DNA of 64,000 nucleotides from positions 675,774 to 739,773 of the forward strand of contig BCIV01000001.1 of the NCBI GenBank assembly GCA_001600055.1, read 5' to 3'. Positions 49,006 through 59,787 of this stretch are shown piece by piece. The DNA comes from Filobasidium wieringae. Lineage: Eukaryota > Basidiomycota > Tremellomycetes > Filobasidiales > Filobasidiaceae. Both the position numbers and the translations under genes were made by a program. Within the stretch, counting starts at the first letter, position 1; every line of letters begins with the position of its first letter. The notes beneath the pieces are model-generated. The model was not told the DNA's origin, made no database searches, and saw nothing but the letters and a program-made list of their open reading frames with translations.

Positions 49006-51744
49006 TCACACCAACAGCAGCGACGACAAGGTAGCCTCGGTGGCCATGACCTGAAACGGGATGGAGACATGTTAGCACGCGTTTCGTGAACGCGACGATC
49101 GATATGTGACTTACCTGTAACGCCTGCTCGACTTCCAACCTCTTCCTGGCCTCCCTCAACCAATCTCCAGCGAGCTTACCGGCCCATCCCTGGAGCTGGT
49201 TGACCTGCCTCGCAGCCCCGTCCAAGTCCTTCTCGTTCAACAGGTACTCGGCTCGTGCCAAGACGGCACCGACATCGTCACCCTCGACCCAACCGGCTCG
49301 AGGACGGAACAAGATCTTGCTCAACCCGGCTGAAGCGAGGTGGGAGAGCACACCGGCCTCGTGTTCGGCAGGAACGAGCGAGACGGATTGGATCTTGGGA
49401 GCGAGGGAGGAAGTGAACCAGGACGAAAGCGCGGGGAAAGACTTGATTCCCTCTGTGGCAGCGTGGGACTGTTCGATGGAAGCGATCATGGCAGAGATCA
49501 AACTTCGGCTCTGATCGTCCGATGCGCTGGAGGCGGCGGCGTTGGCGGCGGTCTTGAGGACACGCAACTCGTCGTCGAAAGCGACTCCACCCTTATCGAC
49601 CTTTGCCTGAACGGCACGAAGCGCGGACCAAAGGGTATGGAGCGAGACGTTGGCGTCGAGCTGGGTCGAGTTGTCCAAGGTGATCCTCTCGAGCTGCTTG
49701 AAAGAAGTGGTCAAGCTGTCGAGCTTGGCAAGTCGACCTCCACGCTCCTGCTCGACCTGAGCCTTGATCGATCGCAACCATCTTCGCTGAAGCTCGATAC
49801 CCTGAGCGATGACCTCTTCCCTCAACCTGTCCGTTCACAAAGAGTATCAGTATCGAGCGACGATCTATCGCAAGTGAACCCGCCTTACCTCTGCTCGATC
49901 CCTACACGCTGACCTTCCAACTCGCGGTCCAAAACCTTTCTCCAACCCTCGACGAGCTTCTCCCTCTCCTCCTTCCAACCATTCATCATCTCACCCTCCT
50001 TGTTCTCCCAAGCCTTCTCCTTTGTCTTTAACTCGGTCTCAAACTCGTTCTTCTTCTCCTCTGCGATCTTCTGCAACTTGTCCTTCTCCTCATCCTTGAG
50101 CGCCTGTAGGCGTTGGGAGAGGGAAGACAGATCGGTCTGTGCGCGGGAGAGGACGTGTTCGGGGTTAGAATCGCTCGTCAACGAGGTGGCCGCGGAGGAA
50201 GTGGCAGAGAGGGAAGAAGCGAGGGAATCGATCGTGCTCGCCAACTGAGCGATGATGGGTTCTTCCTTTGCGGAAGTGAATTCCGCAACCCTTGGAGCGA
50301 GGAGGGGAAGGTTGTGCTTCACCACCGGGGTTCCCTCCGTCCTGGGATCGGCGGCTACGATAGGATCGATGGGGACCCCGTGGGAATCCTTCTTCTTCTC
50401 TGGCTTTGGGATATAGTAACCCGCAGGAGGTTCGAACCCGAGAGGCAGAGGAGCTCCGGTCCAAGGTTTCTTCTCCTCGACCAAAGCGGCTTTGGGAGCG
50501 GTGTTGGCCTTTACGTCCCTGGGACGTTGAGTATCCACCAACTGCGCTTGGACGGCAGGATCGACGACGGGTCCACCCTTGTTCCTCACAGCTTCCTTCG
50601 CGACGGCCTCTACCTTTTTCTCGGTGGCTTCGATCTTGTTCTCCGCCCTGGCAAGAGCGCCCTCTGCCTTCTTTTCGGCCTTGACGAGCGCACCCTCTGC
50701 CTTTTTCTCTGCACCTTCGAGAGCAGCCTCGGCCTTGGAGACCAACTCCGTCACTCCCTCGGAGAACTGAGGCATGGTGGGAAGCTTTTCGACGGCCGCC
50801 GCGGTCTTCTCCTTGACGACCTCTACGACGTGTTTAGCCTCGGCCTTGATATTCTCGGCAGCCTTTGCAGCGGAGTTAGACGTCTTGGCGGCAGCGACCT
50901 TGGCTTCCTTTTTCAACTCGGCGGCCTCATCTACCGTCTTCTTCTCCGCCCTATCGGTCGATGAGGAGATGGCGGATCTGGCAGATTCTAATTTCTGAGA
51001 AGCTTTCGTCTGCGCCGCATCGATCTTCTCGCTCCAAGACTTTCCAGTCTCCTTGACGGCCTCCTTGGTCCTCTCCGCGGTCCTCTGGGCGGTCTTCTCT
51101 ACGGAAGTCTTTTGGGTCTCGGGGGGGACGGTTCCAGCGACCTTGTTCCCCAACCCCTGAGCTCCGGTGACGATGGAACCAGGGGTGAGTTCGTCCCAGT
51201 TGTTCTCATCCGCATAATCCACCAAGGTCTCGGCGAGGGGGAAAGAGGAGGTGAAAAAGTCTCTGTAACGATCCGAGTGGGTGGAGATCAGAGCGGAGGT
51301 AGGGTAGAAGACTAGCGTTCCGAGGGTAAGGTAGACGAAGAGTTTACGTCCCCAATTGCTCTTGGGTTTTCCTGAAGGAGGAGGAGGTGGTGGGGGTGGT
51401 AGATCCGAGGTTCCAGTGGTGGTGGTGTTGGCGGTGGTGGTGACGACGACGGGTTTCGCGATGACCACGGGTTTAGCTGGGATGGGAGCTACGGTCGCGG
51501 TGACGGGGATAGGGACGGGTCGGACGTTTGCATCGATCGGGGAAGGAGGTTTGGGGGGTAAACCAGCGGCGGCGGTGGAAGGAGGAATCGCTCCGTTGGG
51601 AGTGATCGCATAGGTCTGTGAGTTTGATTACGATCAGTCCCGGCTGACCCGACCCACCCTTTGCGAGCGTGGTGAGCTTACCCTGTGAGCCAAACGCTGT
51701 ACGCCGACTGGACGAGCTGTGAGCAGTCTAGCTTGCCTGTACAT
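49006..51744 (-). CDS. MIC60: MICOS subunit MIC60 (mitofilin/Fcj1)
   Basis: Mic60 is an inner-membrane protein that shapes cristae junctions. Exon 1 (51744-51682) encodes a basic mitochondrial presequence, MYRQARLLTARPVGVQRLAHR. Exon 2 continues TYAITPNGAIPPST, a Pro/Val/Thr-rich segment with eight consecutive Pro, then NWGRKLFVYLTLGTLVFYPT (the membrane anchor) and the conserved intermembrane start DYADENNWDEL. A long Ala/Lys/Glu-rich helix region with repeats such as EKKAEGALVKAEKKAEGAL follows, then heptad coiled coil (QRLQALKDEEKDKLQ). The C-terminal mitofilin domain is visible as RAGWVEGDDVGAVLARAEYL, LNEKDLDGAARQVNQLQGW and RKRLEVEQALQ. The last exon gives VMATEATLSSLLLV. All features fit the family. 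It is divergent from LUC7 with a shared promoter of about 300 bases. Confidence 0.94.
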
Positions 51745-52046
51745 TGTGGAGGAGTGTGGGTGGAGAGTGGTGGGAGAGGTGTTGTTGGGGAAACACGACA
51801 ACGCTCAAGTGAGATTCGAGTGAGAAAGGTCGAGCGAATAAAGGAGAGCGAGAGCCAAGTGACGATGTCATGACACGCGCGGACATCGAAGGGTTTGTTC
51901 AGAAACGATGTCATGTCCGTCCCGCACTCCCCCTCTAGGATGACCTGTTGAGCACCTGAATACCTTGTAAACCTTCGCACTTTCCACATCAAACTCGTCC
52001 AACTCGCAACTCGTTCATCTGATTCAGTTTACTCAGTCTACTCGGT
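51745..52046. promoter_or_regulatory. Bidirectional promoter of MIC60 and LUC7
   Basis: Only 302 bases separate the divergent start codons, so the two genes must share upstream DNA. I recognised no named element. Confidence 0.6.
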
Positions 52047-53790
52047 ATGGGTCGTATGGCAGAAATGCAGCGAAAGCTGCTCGAAGTGAGCACCCCCCTT
52101 TGCTCTCCCCTCGCGTCCGTCACATCTAACCAACCCCCCCGCTAGCAAATGATGGGACCAGAAGCCATGGGTGTACAACCGATCAACGTAGACTGGTGGG
52201 ATCCCAAAGTATGCAAGAACTTTATCTGTGGGACTTGTCCTCATGATATCTTTGGTAATACGGTCCGTACCCTCTTCCCCGTCAGCGTCGAGTCGACCCT
52301 CGACACTCACCCACTCACCCCGCCCTGTCCCTGTCCCTGTCCTGTAGAAAATGGACCTAGGTCCCTGTCCTCGATTACACAGCGAAAAGGTCCAAAAGGC
52401 TTACAAGGAAGCTAAACTCTCCAACCCCCTCGACCCTCGATTCGCAGCGACCGAACAGGAGTATCAGAACTCGATCTACTCCTTCATAGACGACTGTGAT
52501 CGCAAGATCCGGATGTCGCAGAAACGATTGGAGAAGACTCCGGAGGAGAACAAGAGGACGGTCGATCTCATGAAGGAGGTCGGGGAGATCGAGTTGGCCA
52601 TCCAGGGGAGTACCGACGAGGTGGAACAGTTGGGTGAGGCGGGGAAGATTGAGGAATCGATGGCAAAGCTGGAAGCGGTCGAGGCTTTGAAGCAAGAAAA
52701 GGCCGATAAGGAGGTGAGCCGCTCGGAATTCACGTTTATCATCTGGAACACCCTTCTGACCATACGCTGGTTTTTTTTCACCTCGTCCCGACAGCGAGAA
52801 CTACAAAGACTGACGGAAACGGGAGGAGCATCGGGTCATCAAAAACTACGTGTCTGTGAAACGTGCGGTGCCTACCTGTCCGTACTGGATTCCGATCGAC
52901 GTCTCGCAGATCATTTCGGAGGGAAAGTGAGTCGTCCTCCCTTGCCCAGCGTCCCGGGCGGTACGCTACGGTACGGTACACTGACCTGACCCCCCCGCAA
53001 CACAACAGATGCATTTGGGTTACCACGAACTCCGTAAATTGATCGATCAATTCAACGACCAACGTCGTCAAGGTCAATCCGGTCGGTTCCCTCAACAACC
53101 TCAACCTCAAGCACCCAACATGGCCCCCGCCCCTTCCGCTCCTTCCGGACCGTCCGGAGTGGCACGAGGAAATCAACCCCCCCCACCTCCTGTGGGGATG
53201 GGGTACGATCAACCTCATACCCCCCTAGGGCAGGTGGGGAATAAGCCTGATCTTCCTTATGAGGGTGAAGCGATGATCCCGGGTCATGGCGATAAGAGGA
53301 AGAGGGAGGCTCATGAGTTGTCAGACGCCGTCAAGGGTTTGGAAGAGGATAGGTCAGTCTTTCTGTCCGGGACTGTGCGGTGATCGAGAAGCGCGGGCTG
53401 AGATTTGATCCGATTCGATTCGCATCAGGGACAGGAAGAGGCACAGGTCGAGGGATAGGAACGATCGTGATAGGTATGACAGTAGGGATGATCGTTATGA
53501 TCGTGAGAGACGACACCGGGATAGAAGTAGGGAGGGTGGAAGGTGAGTCGTGCTCGGTTCACCCCGTTGGGCCTGCAGAGATGACTGACGCCGACGATCA
53601 CACTCGACACAGGTCAAGGAGGGAGGACGATCGGGATTATCGTCGTTCGGATCGAGACAGGGAGAGGTGGGTGTTCACTCATAACATCTCACCGAAACAA
53701 CGATAGCAGACTGATCGATCTTATGCTTTCAGGGACGAACGTCGTCATAAATCTAGAAGCCCCTCGTCTAAAATCGACAAGTACTACTAA
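52047..53790 (+). CDS. LUC7: U1 snRNP-associated protein Luc7
   Basis: Luc7 stabilises U1 snRNP on the 5' splice site. Start MGRMAEMQRKLLE at 52047; introns follow after LLE, after FGNT and after KADKE, with further ones between the fingers and in the tail. Zinc finger 1 (CCCH) reads VCKNFICGTCPHDIF joined to KMDLGPCPRLHSEKV. An Asp/Glu/Lys coiled-coil linker follows (IDDCDRKIRMSQKRLE, AMAKLEAVEAL type). Zinc finger 2 (C2H2) is RVCETCGAYLSVLDSDRRLA with DHFGGKMHLGYHELR. The C-terminus is a Pro/Gln-rich stretch and then an RD/RS-rich tail in three small exons (RDRKRHRSRDRNDRD, REDDRDYRRSDRDRER), ending SPSSKIDKYY. Architecture is exactly that of the family. Together with BBP it is the second early-spliceosome factor in the window. 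Confidence 0.94.
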
Positions 53791-53975
53791 AACGTCGTGT
53801 CGGGGTATGCTATTGTATCATCATCAATCTCAATGACAACTGTGGGCGTGTGGGGAGACTGGGATACATGCTGGGTGGGCGGGACGAGTCAACTTTCGAG
53901 TCGTGTCGTCGTGGTCGTGTCGGTTCTATCGTGTTTCGTGGCAAAGTCGTAGCGATCCTTTCGGTGGGAAGCTTT

Positions 53976-56900
53976 TCAGAGTGCCGTATCGCAAATGGCA
54001 CAGAACACGGCCGTCGGCGTGTTCATGAAAGTGCATGCGGAACATGCTGTTCCTAGAAGAGAGTGAGCCCTCTTCCGCGATCGTTCGGCCCGTAGCACTC
54101 ACCTGAAACTAGCGGCTTCGATACGGTCACACTGATCTCTTCTTCCTCCAACGCCTCGTCACTCTCGCTCGCTTCTTCCGCCGGAAGACCGTGTAAGAGT
54201 GTATTGTGGAACCCGCCTGGAGCTCGTCGAGCTTTAGAGGACGGTCCTGGAACATCGTCTCTATCCATAGAGTCCTCATCCGCAGAACAGTCCCGGATGT
54301 GGATCGTATCGTCATGTACTATTCCAGCCTTGACGAGCATCATCTTCCTGTCGTTCAATTTGATCTCGTCACAAGTCAACTTCTGATAATAGCTTGGAAC
54401 GTCCCATTTCTTCTCGATCTAAAGAATCCACCCAACGTAATCAGCGGCTGGAAGACCTGGCAAATCACGCTCAGGGAACCACGTACCATCCTCTTCAATT
54501 CAGCCACACTGATGTCCCGGCGTACGGATATGTCCATACGTTTGGTCTTGCCCGTTTGAACCGAAAGTCGTGACGATCGACGCGTGACTTTGGTCCCAAA
54601 GTCGGACAAGTCGTTTTTCGCAGTATCGATAATCTCGAGTTCGGGTCGTTCTTCGTCTTTCTCTTGGATAATGGCGTTTTCATCGTCGGTACTCATCAGA
54701 ATGAGGCGTAAGGTTATCATCTCGGAATTTGCGGTGCATCTGTGAGATCGTGGGCGTTAGCGGCGTACTGTCACGATATGGGAATAGTTCTGCACCTTTC
54801 TTGCCAACATGGTTTGCAAAAATCCTGGTTCACCGAAGGGGGTGTACCGAATTTGCTCGCACTCGAAGGGATAACCGTAATGACTCGTCTATCTTCGATC
54901 GGATACCTTCAAGGAGTGATGCAGATCAGTCGTCTAAAATATATGTACACTCTTGCAACACATCAATCGATACCTTTGGCGAAGCTTCTCCCATTGATGC
55001 GACCGAAGGGATTTGATAAAAGATCTAGAGAGATCCGGGTTATAGTTGAAATCGATGTTGAGCTTGTCGTGCGGACAGAAAAATTCTTCATTCATCAAAT
55101 TTGGTGGATCTTGGTAGACAGGATTGTCCAAGAATTGCTCCCAATCGAGGACGAAGCTGTTAGGAATGATGAAATTGTCTTCATCGTCCATGAGAACCAC
55201 TCGATGACTGAGTGACTTGTTCTTCAGAAACTTCAATTCAACCTAGAACAAAAAACCTCATCAGAACTTGTGGTCGCTGGAACAGACGTCAGTCTGGCAT
55301 GTACTGACCGCTTCGAGAGCAGCCCGATCGACCTCGTGTGATCTCGAAGCCAATAACTTTCCCTCTTCATCCGCGCAAATCGAACAGGCCTCACTGACTG
55401 GTAGAGCTAGTAGATCCGGCTCATCAGTGACCAACAACGCATGGGCCTGAAGAGCACAACGTGAGTCATGTGCAATAATTTCAAATTCGAAAGGGATCTC
55501 ACCGAGTCCGTCATAACTCGACAATCTCGATCGCGATGATCGATTATTCTGGCGTTTCCATGCTCGCAAGTGATCGCTTCTCTAGATTCTTTAGCTCGTT
55601 CAACTCTACGGTCTTCTTTCAGCTCAGGCCAATCAGCTTGCATGTAGTCTTTTATTACCGAAATCCAATGTCAGGACATGTTCATCTATAGCGTGAGGAC
55701 GAGATGACTTACTCCGTAGCCATGACGTCGATATCAAGTATCCATCCAGGGGTCCCGACGGTTTCGACTTGAGCAGGGGCCTCAACTCTTGCACAGATCT
55801 GGCGTGTCGTTCGCCTGCAGTCAGATCTGGTAATACTGCTCGTCAGTATCATGGATAGACTCCGATATAAGAGTGGCTGACATTGATATTCCGCTTCAAC
55901 ACAAGCGCTGCAGATGTCGCTCTTTGAGAACACCTTGTCGTAAGTACCCCCCAGTTCGATCATCCTAGACCAGGCCTCCTGAGGAAGCACATCAAAATCA
56001 TCAATAGGACGAAAGCTTATACTGTCCGAAGAGAGATGTACCTTTGAGATATACTTCGCTTTTGGGCCTTTTCGTGGATCGAGAGCATCATGTTGACACC
56101 GGATTTCTTTGTTTGAGAAGCGGAACTTGAAGGGATCTGGCAAGGCTAGGTCGGTTTTTACTTTCTTGCAGTGATCGCTCTCATTGTCATTACTTGAATG
56201 ATCCGGTGTAGGCGAGTCCGCAATGTCAGACGCTTGATTGCCATTCATCTCGATATCACCCGTTGTACCGTTTGGCACAGCGACTCTACTTTGCTCCTTC
56301 ACCAGTTCGGTACTGTTGTCAACTCCGCCCATCGATTCGTCTTCAAGAGTTTCTACCTTTGGCGAGATGACTCTCTGATGAGAGTTTCTCAACCTTGGCT
56401 TGTTGATGACCACTTTAGACAGGCCATGATTCACCCATTCGTCCAAGTTCTGCATTGTAACGAATATCCCATCCTAGAGAAATCCCGGAGATCAGCATAC
56501 TCGAAGTAAGGGGATAGAGAAGCCTTGAGACGTACCTCGTCTGGATCCACGTTCCAAACCTTGATGACCTCTAATTTCTTCTGCCTCATCGCTTCAAACT
56601 CCTCTGACAGCTCTTTTTTCCTTTGCGAGAAGTTCGAGGTTAGTCAAGCGTATGACGAGCAAGCTCAAGTAGATCTTACTCTACATCGTAGATCTGACAC
56701 TCATCCTCCCAAACCTTGTTACATTCGTCAACATCGTGCGCGACTTTCCCAACAGGTTCCACCCGCGCGATCTCTCTCACCGCCGCCTCATTAGCCAGCT
56801 CATAGACCAACATGTAAGCATGTTGGCTTTTATGTAGTCTGAAATAGGGGCAAAAGGTTCTTAGCAAGCTCGTCATGCGATCAGAACACCGAAAGGTCTC

Positions 56901-59435
56901 ACTGTGCGGAAGACTCGGCAGTCTTGCTTCTCGGTCTCTTCCCCTTTTCATTGTCGACGTCTCGCCTACCAGCAGCAGCAGTCTTCTTCGTAGGAACTTT
57001 ATCGACGTCTTCTGTGCTCTTAGAGGATCTGTGAGGTTGATGAACCCGGTCAGCACTTTAACCGAAAGATGCATGGACGGTCTCGACTCTTTACTTCATT
57101 AAGAGAACACCGTCCATATCATCATCGACCACGGGAACCGGAGTCGTTTCTGAAGACCTTTCGTCCTGTCCAGGTATATTCGTCATGGGTCGTATCTTGC
57201 TCGTCGTCTCATCATCACACAGTATCCATCGTTTCAGTCTGTCGCCGATAAAGCGTGAGTGGCGAGCGTTTGGATCGAAAGCGCTAGCCAACCCACTCGT
57301 CATCGTATACCTTCGCGACGAAATGCCCATGATGTGCCTAGTAATTCCCAGCCCATTGAGCAATACCGCCTCACACGCTTTCACCCGTTCTCACTCACAC
57401 TCGTCCCTCTATGCTCCACGACGCCTTTCAGTTCATACCAAATCTCCCCCCTCTGTCCGTCATCGACATACCGCCCCATATCGATCCTAGGCGGGAACTT
57501 GATCGTCGCCTTGCTCTTCTTCCTATCAAACGTCTTCGGATCGAATACGAACCTGAGCAGAGAAAAGTGGAGTGTGGGAGGGATCGTTTCGAGGGAGATG
57601 GATCGTTGAGCGTCTTGCAGGGAATCGCAGCGCGAGCAAAAGTATTGATTGTCACCCATCAGTTTTTCGGGGGAGAGGGAGGTTTGGAGTTGGTTCGTCA
57701 AGCTGCATTCGTTGCCCTACATCGTACGAGCCGTCAGATGACCGTCAAAGGGCTCGACATGGATGACTCACCTCCATACTGATCTCCAGTTCGAGGTAAT
57801 TCTCTGACCGTGGCGAGAACGACAGAATCAGCTCGTTCTTACCTCGATCATCATCAGCAACGTTCTCACCTGGTCGTTCACTAACATAATCGCAATTCAG
57901 ACACTCGGTCTTGTACTTCAACTTGCCCTCAAACTATCCCGTCCAAGACCCGGTGAAAAATGATAAGCGCCCAAAAACATTACAAGAAAAGGGGGATAGA
58001 TCGAGCGAAAGACCCACCTGATTACTGATGACCGCCTTGACCTTTGAGTCCTGATGTAGATTGAATTCCCTCTGTAACAACTGCATGAACAATTTCGAGA
58101 ACCTTTCCATCCGATTTGACCAGATCAGTCCCGCCCCCCGTGTCACCAGATCAAGCCCAACCCCAACTCCGACCCCGAAGGACTCACTCGGAAGCGTCCT
58201 GTTGTTCCCCCTTGCCCAGTTTCAACGCCTCGACCAACCCGGACGGATCCCAGTACGATTTCCAACTCTTCTGCAATCCCGCAAAAGTCATGGCGAGTTG
58301 GTAACAAGGGCTTGACTGTTTGGTTCAGCGCAGCGAGGTCGGATGGCAAATATTCAAGTGTTCCACGAATTCACAAAAAGAGGGAACGAACCCCGATCAG
58401 CCGAGGTGAGGACGAACAGGAGGAAGAAAAGGGAACTGACTCGGGATAGAGAAGCGTCGTTCGCACATGAATAAACGGCCGATCTGAACGGGAGGATCCT
58501 GTACCAAACCTATCCATCCCCGCCATAGGAAGCATCAGCATTTCGAAAGCGAAAGAATACACAAAAGAAAGGAAGGGAAACTGAGCTTACTTGAAGAAAA
58601 GCGTTGGCCTGAATATCAGTCGGAAGACGAACGTATAAACTCCTAAGCCTCAACCCTCATTTATATGACGCGCATCAGGAAACTCACATAACAAGTCGCA
58701 CCCAAATTCTACCGACCATGCGTAAAGCGTCACACAGGAACCCAACGGAAACTAATCAGCCGGTGGTCCCGCATCGCCAATTCGAGCGCGATGGGGGAAG
58801 ACTCACACGTAGTCCGACAGGTAAGGAAGGATCTTTTGAGGATTCCCATGGATCGGAGGGGAGGTTGTTGGTACGGAAGAAGGATTGTTTCGTATCTGTC
58901 AGTATTAGGGGAGGTTTAGAAGTATCAGTGAGATGTGTGAGATGAACGAGATGAAAGGAAGAAGACGGACCTGGGTCTAACCACTGAGTTGTCCGTGAAT
59001 TCGAATCGCATTCAGCTCTCTTTTCTCTCCAATCCATACGCAACTCCCGTGAAGCTATCTAAGACGCACCTTCTTCCCTCCCAAATGGTTCAAACAGCAT
59101 AGATTCGTCCTGCATGAGACCACCGTACAAACCGTGTTCTTATTATCGATCAACTTGATCTTCTTCTTCCCCTTCTTCCCCCCCGCCTTACTGGGGTACT
59201 TCTGCCCGACCACCCGGATTTCAGCCTGCGGGTTGGAATCGGATTGATCCTCTTCGGAATTCAAGTCGACCTGAATGGGGAGGAGTTTGTTGTGACAGTT
59301 GAAGGAGGAAGATAAACCGATGGATCTCTCGATATGGGAAGAGGTTATTTCTGTCGGGGAGGCTAGGTCTTTTGTCCATGTCCAATCGGGTTTCGGTTTC
59401 GGTCTTGAAGGTGTTTTGTAACGTTTGGGAGGCAT
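53976..59435 (-). CDS. Ubiquitin carboxyl-terminal hydrolase, USP48 type, with C-terminal zinc finger
   Basis: This is a large cysteine protease of the USP family, divided into many exons. The start is MPPKRYKTPSRPKPKPDW. The catalytic Cys box NLGATCY is split by an intron just before ANAFLQ, with the Cys codon at 58693-58691. KGEQQDASE and FSKLFMQLLQREF follow, then NQYFCSRCDSLQDAQR (zinc-binding), FSLLRFVFDPKTFDRKKSKA and, by splicing, HRGTSAHHGHFVAK with the catalytic His codon at 57325-57323. SQHAYMLVYE ends the protease fold. A DUSP-like part (NSFVLDWEQFLDNPVY, CPHDKLNIDFNY) and a ubiquitin-like part (TCDEIKLNDRKMMLVKAG) come next. The last intron (54102-54053) leads to a 77-base exon encoding CSACTFMNTPTAVFCAIC, a RanBP2/NZF-like finger, ending DTAL. 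USP48 homologues regulate nuclear ubiquitin signalling; the role here is inferred. Confidence 0.88.
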
Positions 59436-59569
59436 ATCAGTGGGCGTAGTGAGGGATTGAAGGACAAAGAGTGAGCAGGGAAGATGTTGAAAGAGCTGAA
59501 TGGAGGGAAATATGGCGATGATGATTGTACGAGGACAAGAGTGAGTGAGTGAGTGACAAGGTAAACAAA

Positions 59570-59577
59570 TTACGTAA
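59570..59577. promoter_or_regulatory. TTACGTAA palindrome, candidate bZIP site
   Basis: TTACGTAA is a palindromic site recognised by fungal bZIP factors (Yap1-like; CRE-like). It lies about 135 bases from one start and 210 bases from the other. Use is inference. Confidence 0.35.
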
Positions 59578-59722
59578 AGGGTTAGGGGCGGACATTGGGT
59601 GATGTGCTCACGGCTGTATGTCCGTGTGTCTCCCCGGCTGAGTGGGCTCGGCTTTCGGGTTGAATGATCTCCGTGGCGAGTCAAGCGATTGTTTGGATTC
59701 AATTGAGCTCCCACACAAACTC

Positions 59723-59787
59723 ACTCACACGCACACGCACACAATTACACTGTCACAAGTACAGCACACACACAGCACACACACAGC
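59723..59787. repeat. CA-rich simple sequence in STR2 5' leader
   Basis: Repeated cacacac units (acacgcacacgcacaca, two copies of agcacacacac) fill the 65 bases immediately before the STR2 start codon. It is low-complexity leader sequence. Confidence 0.55.

Larger units (their letters stand above)
59436..59787. promoter_or_regulatory. Divergent promoter of the deubiquitinase and STR2
   Basis: The 352 bases between divergent starts contain a palindromic TTACGTAA (59570-59577), a 'gtgagtgagtgagtga' run at about 59540-59555, and a CA-rich tract (59723-59787) that ends directly at the STR2 ATG. No coding exon is seen. Confidence 0.55.

Noticed and set aside
50113..50964. 283-codon plus-strand open frame over MIC60
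   Set aside because: Leu/Gly/Arg-rich antisense of the Ala/Lys/Glu-rich helix region; no support.
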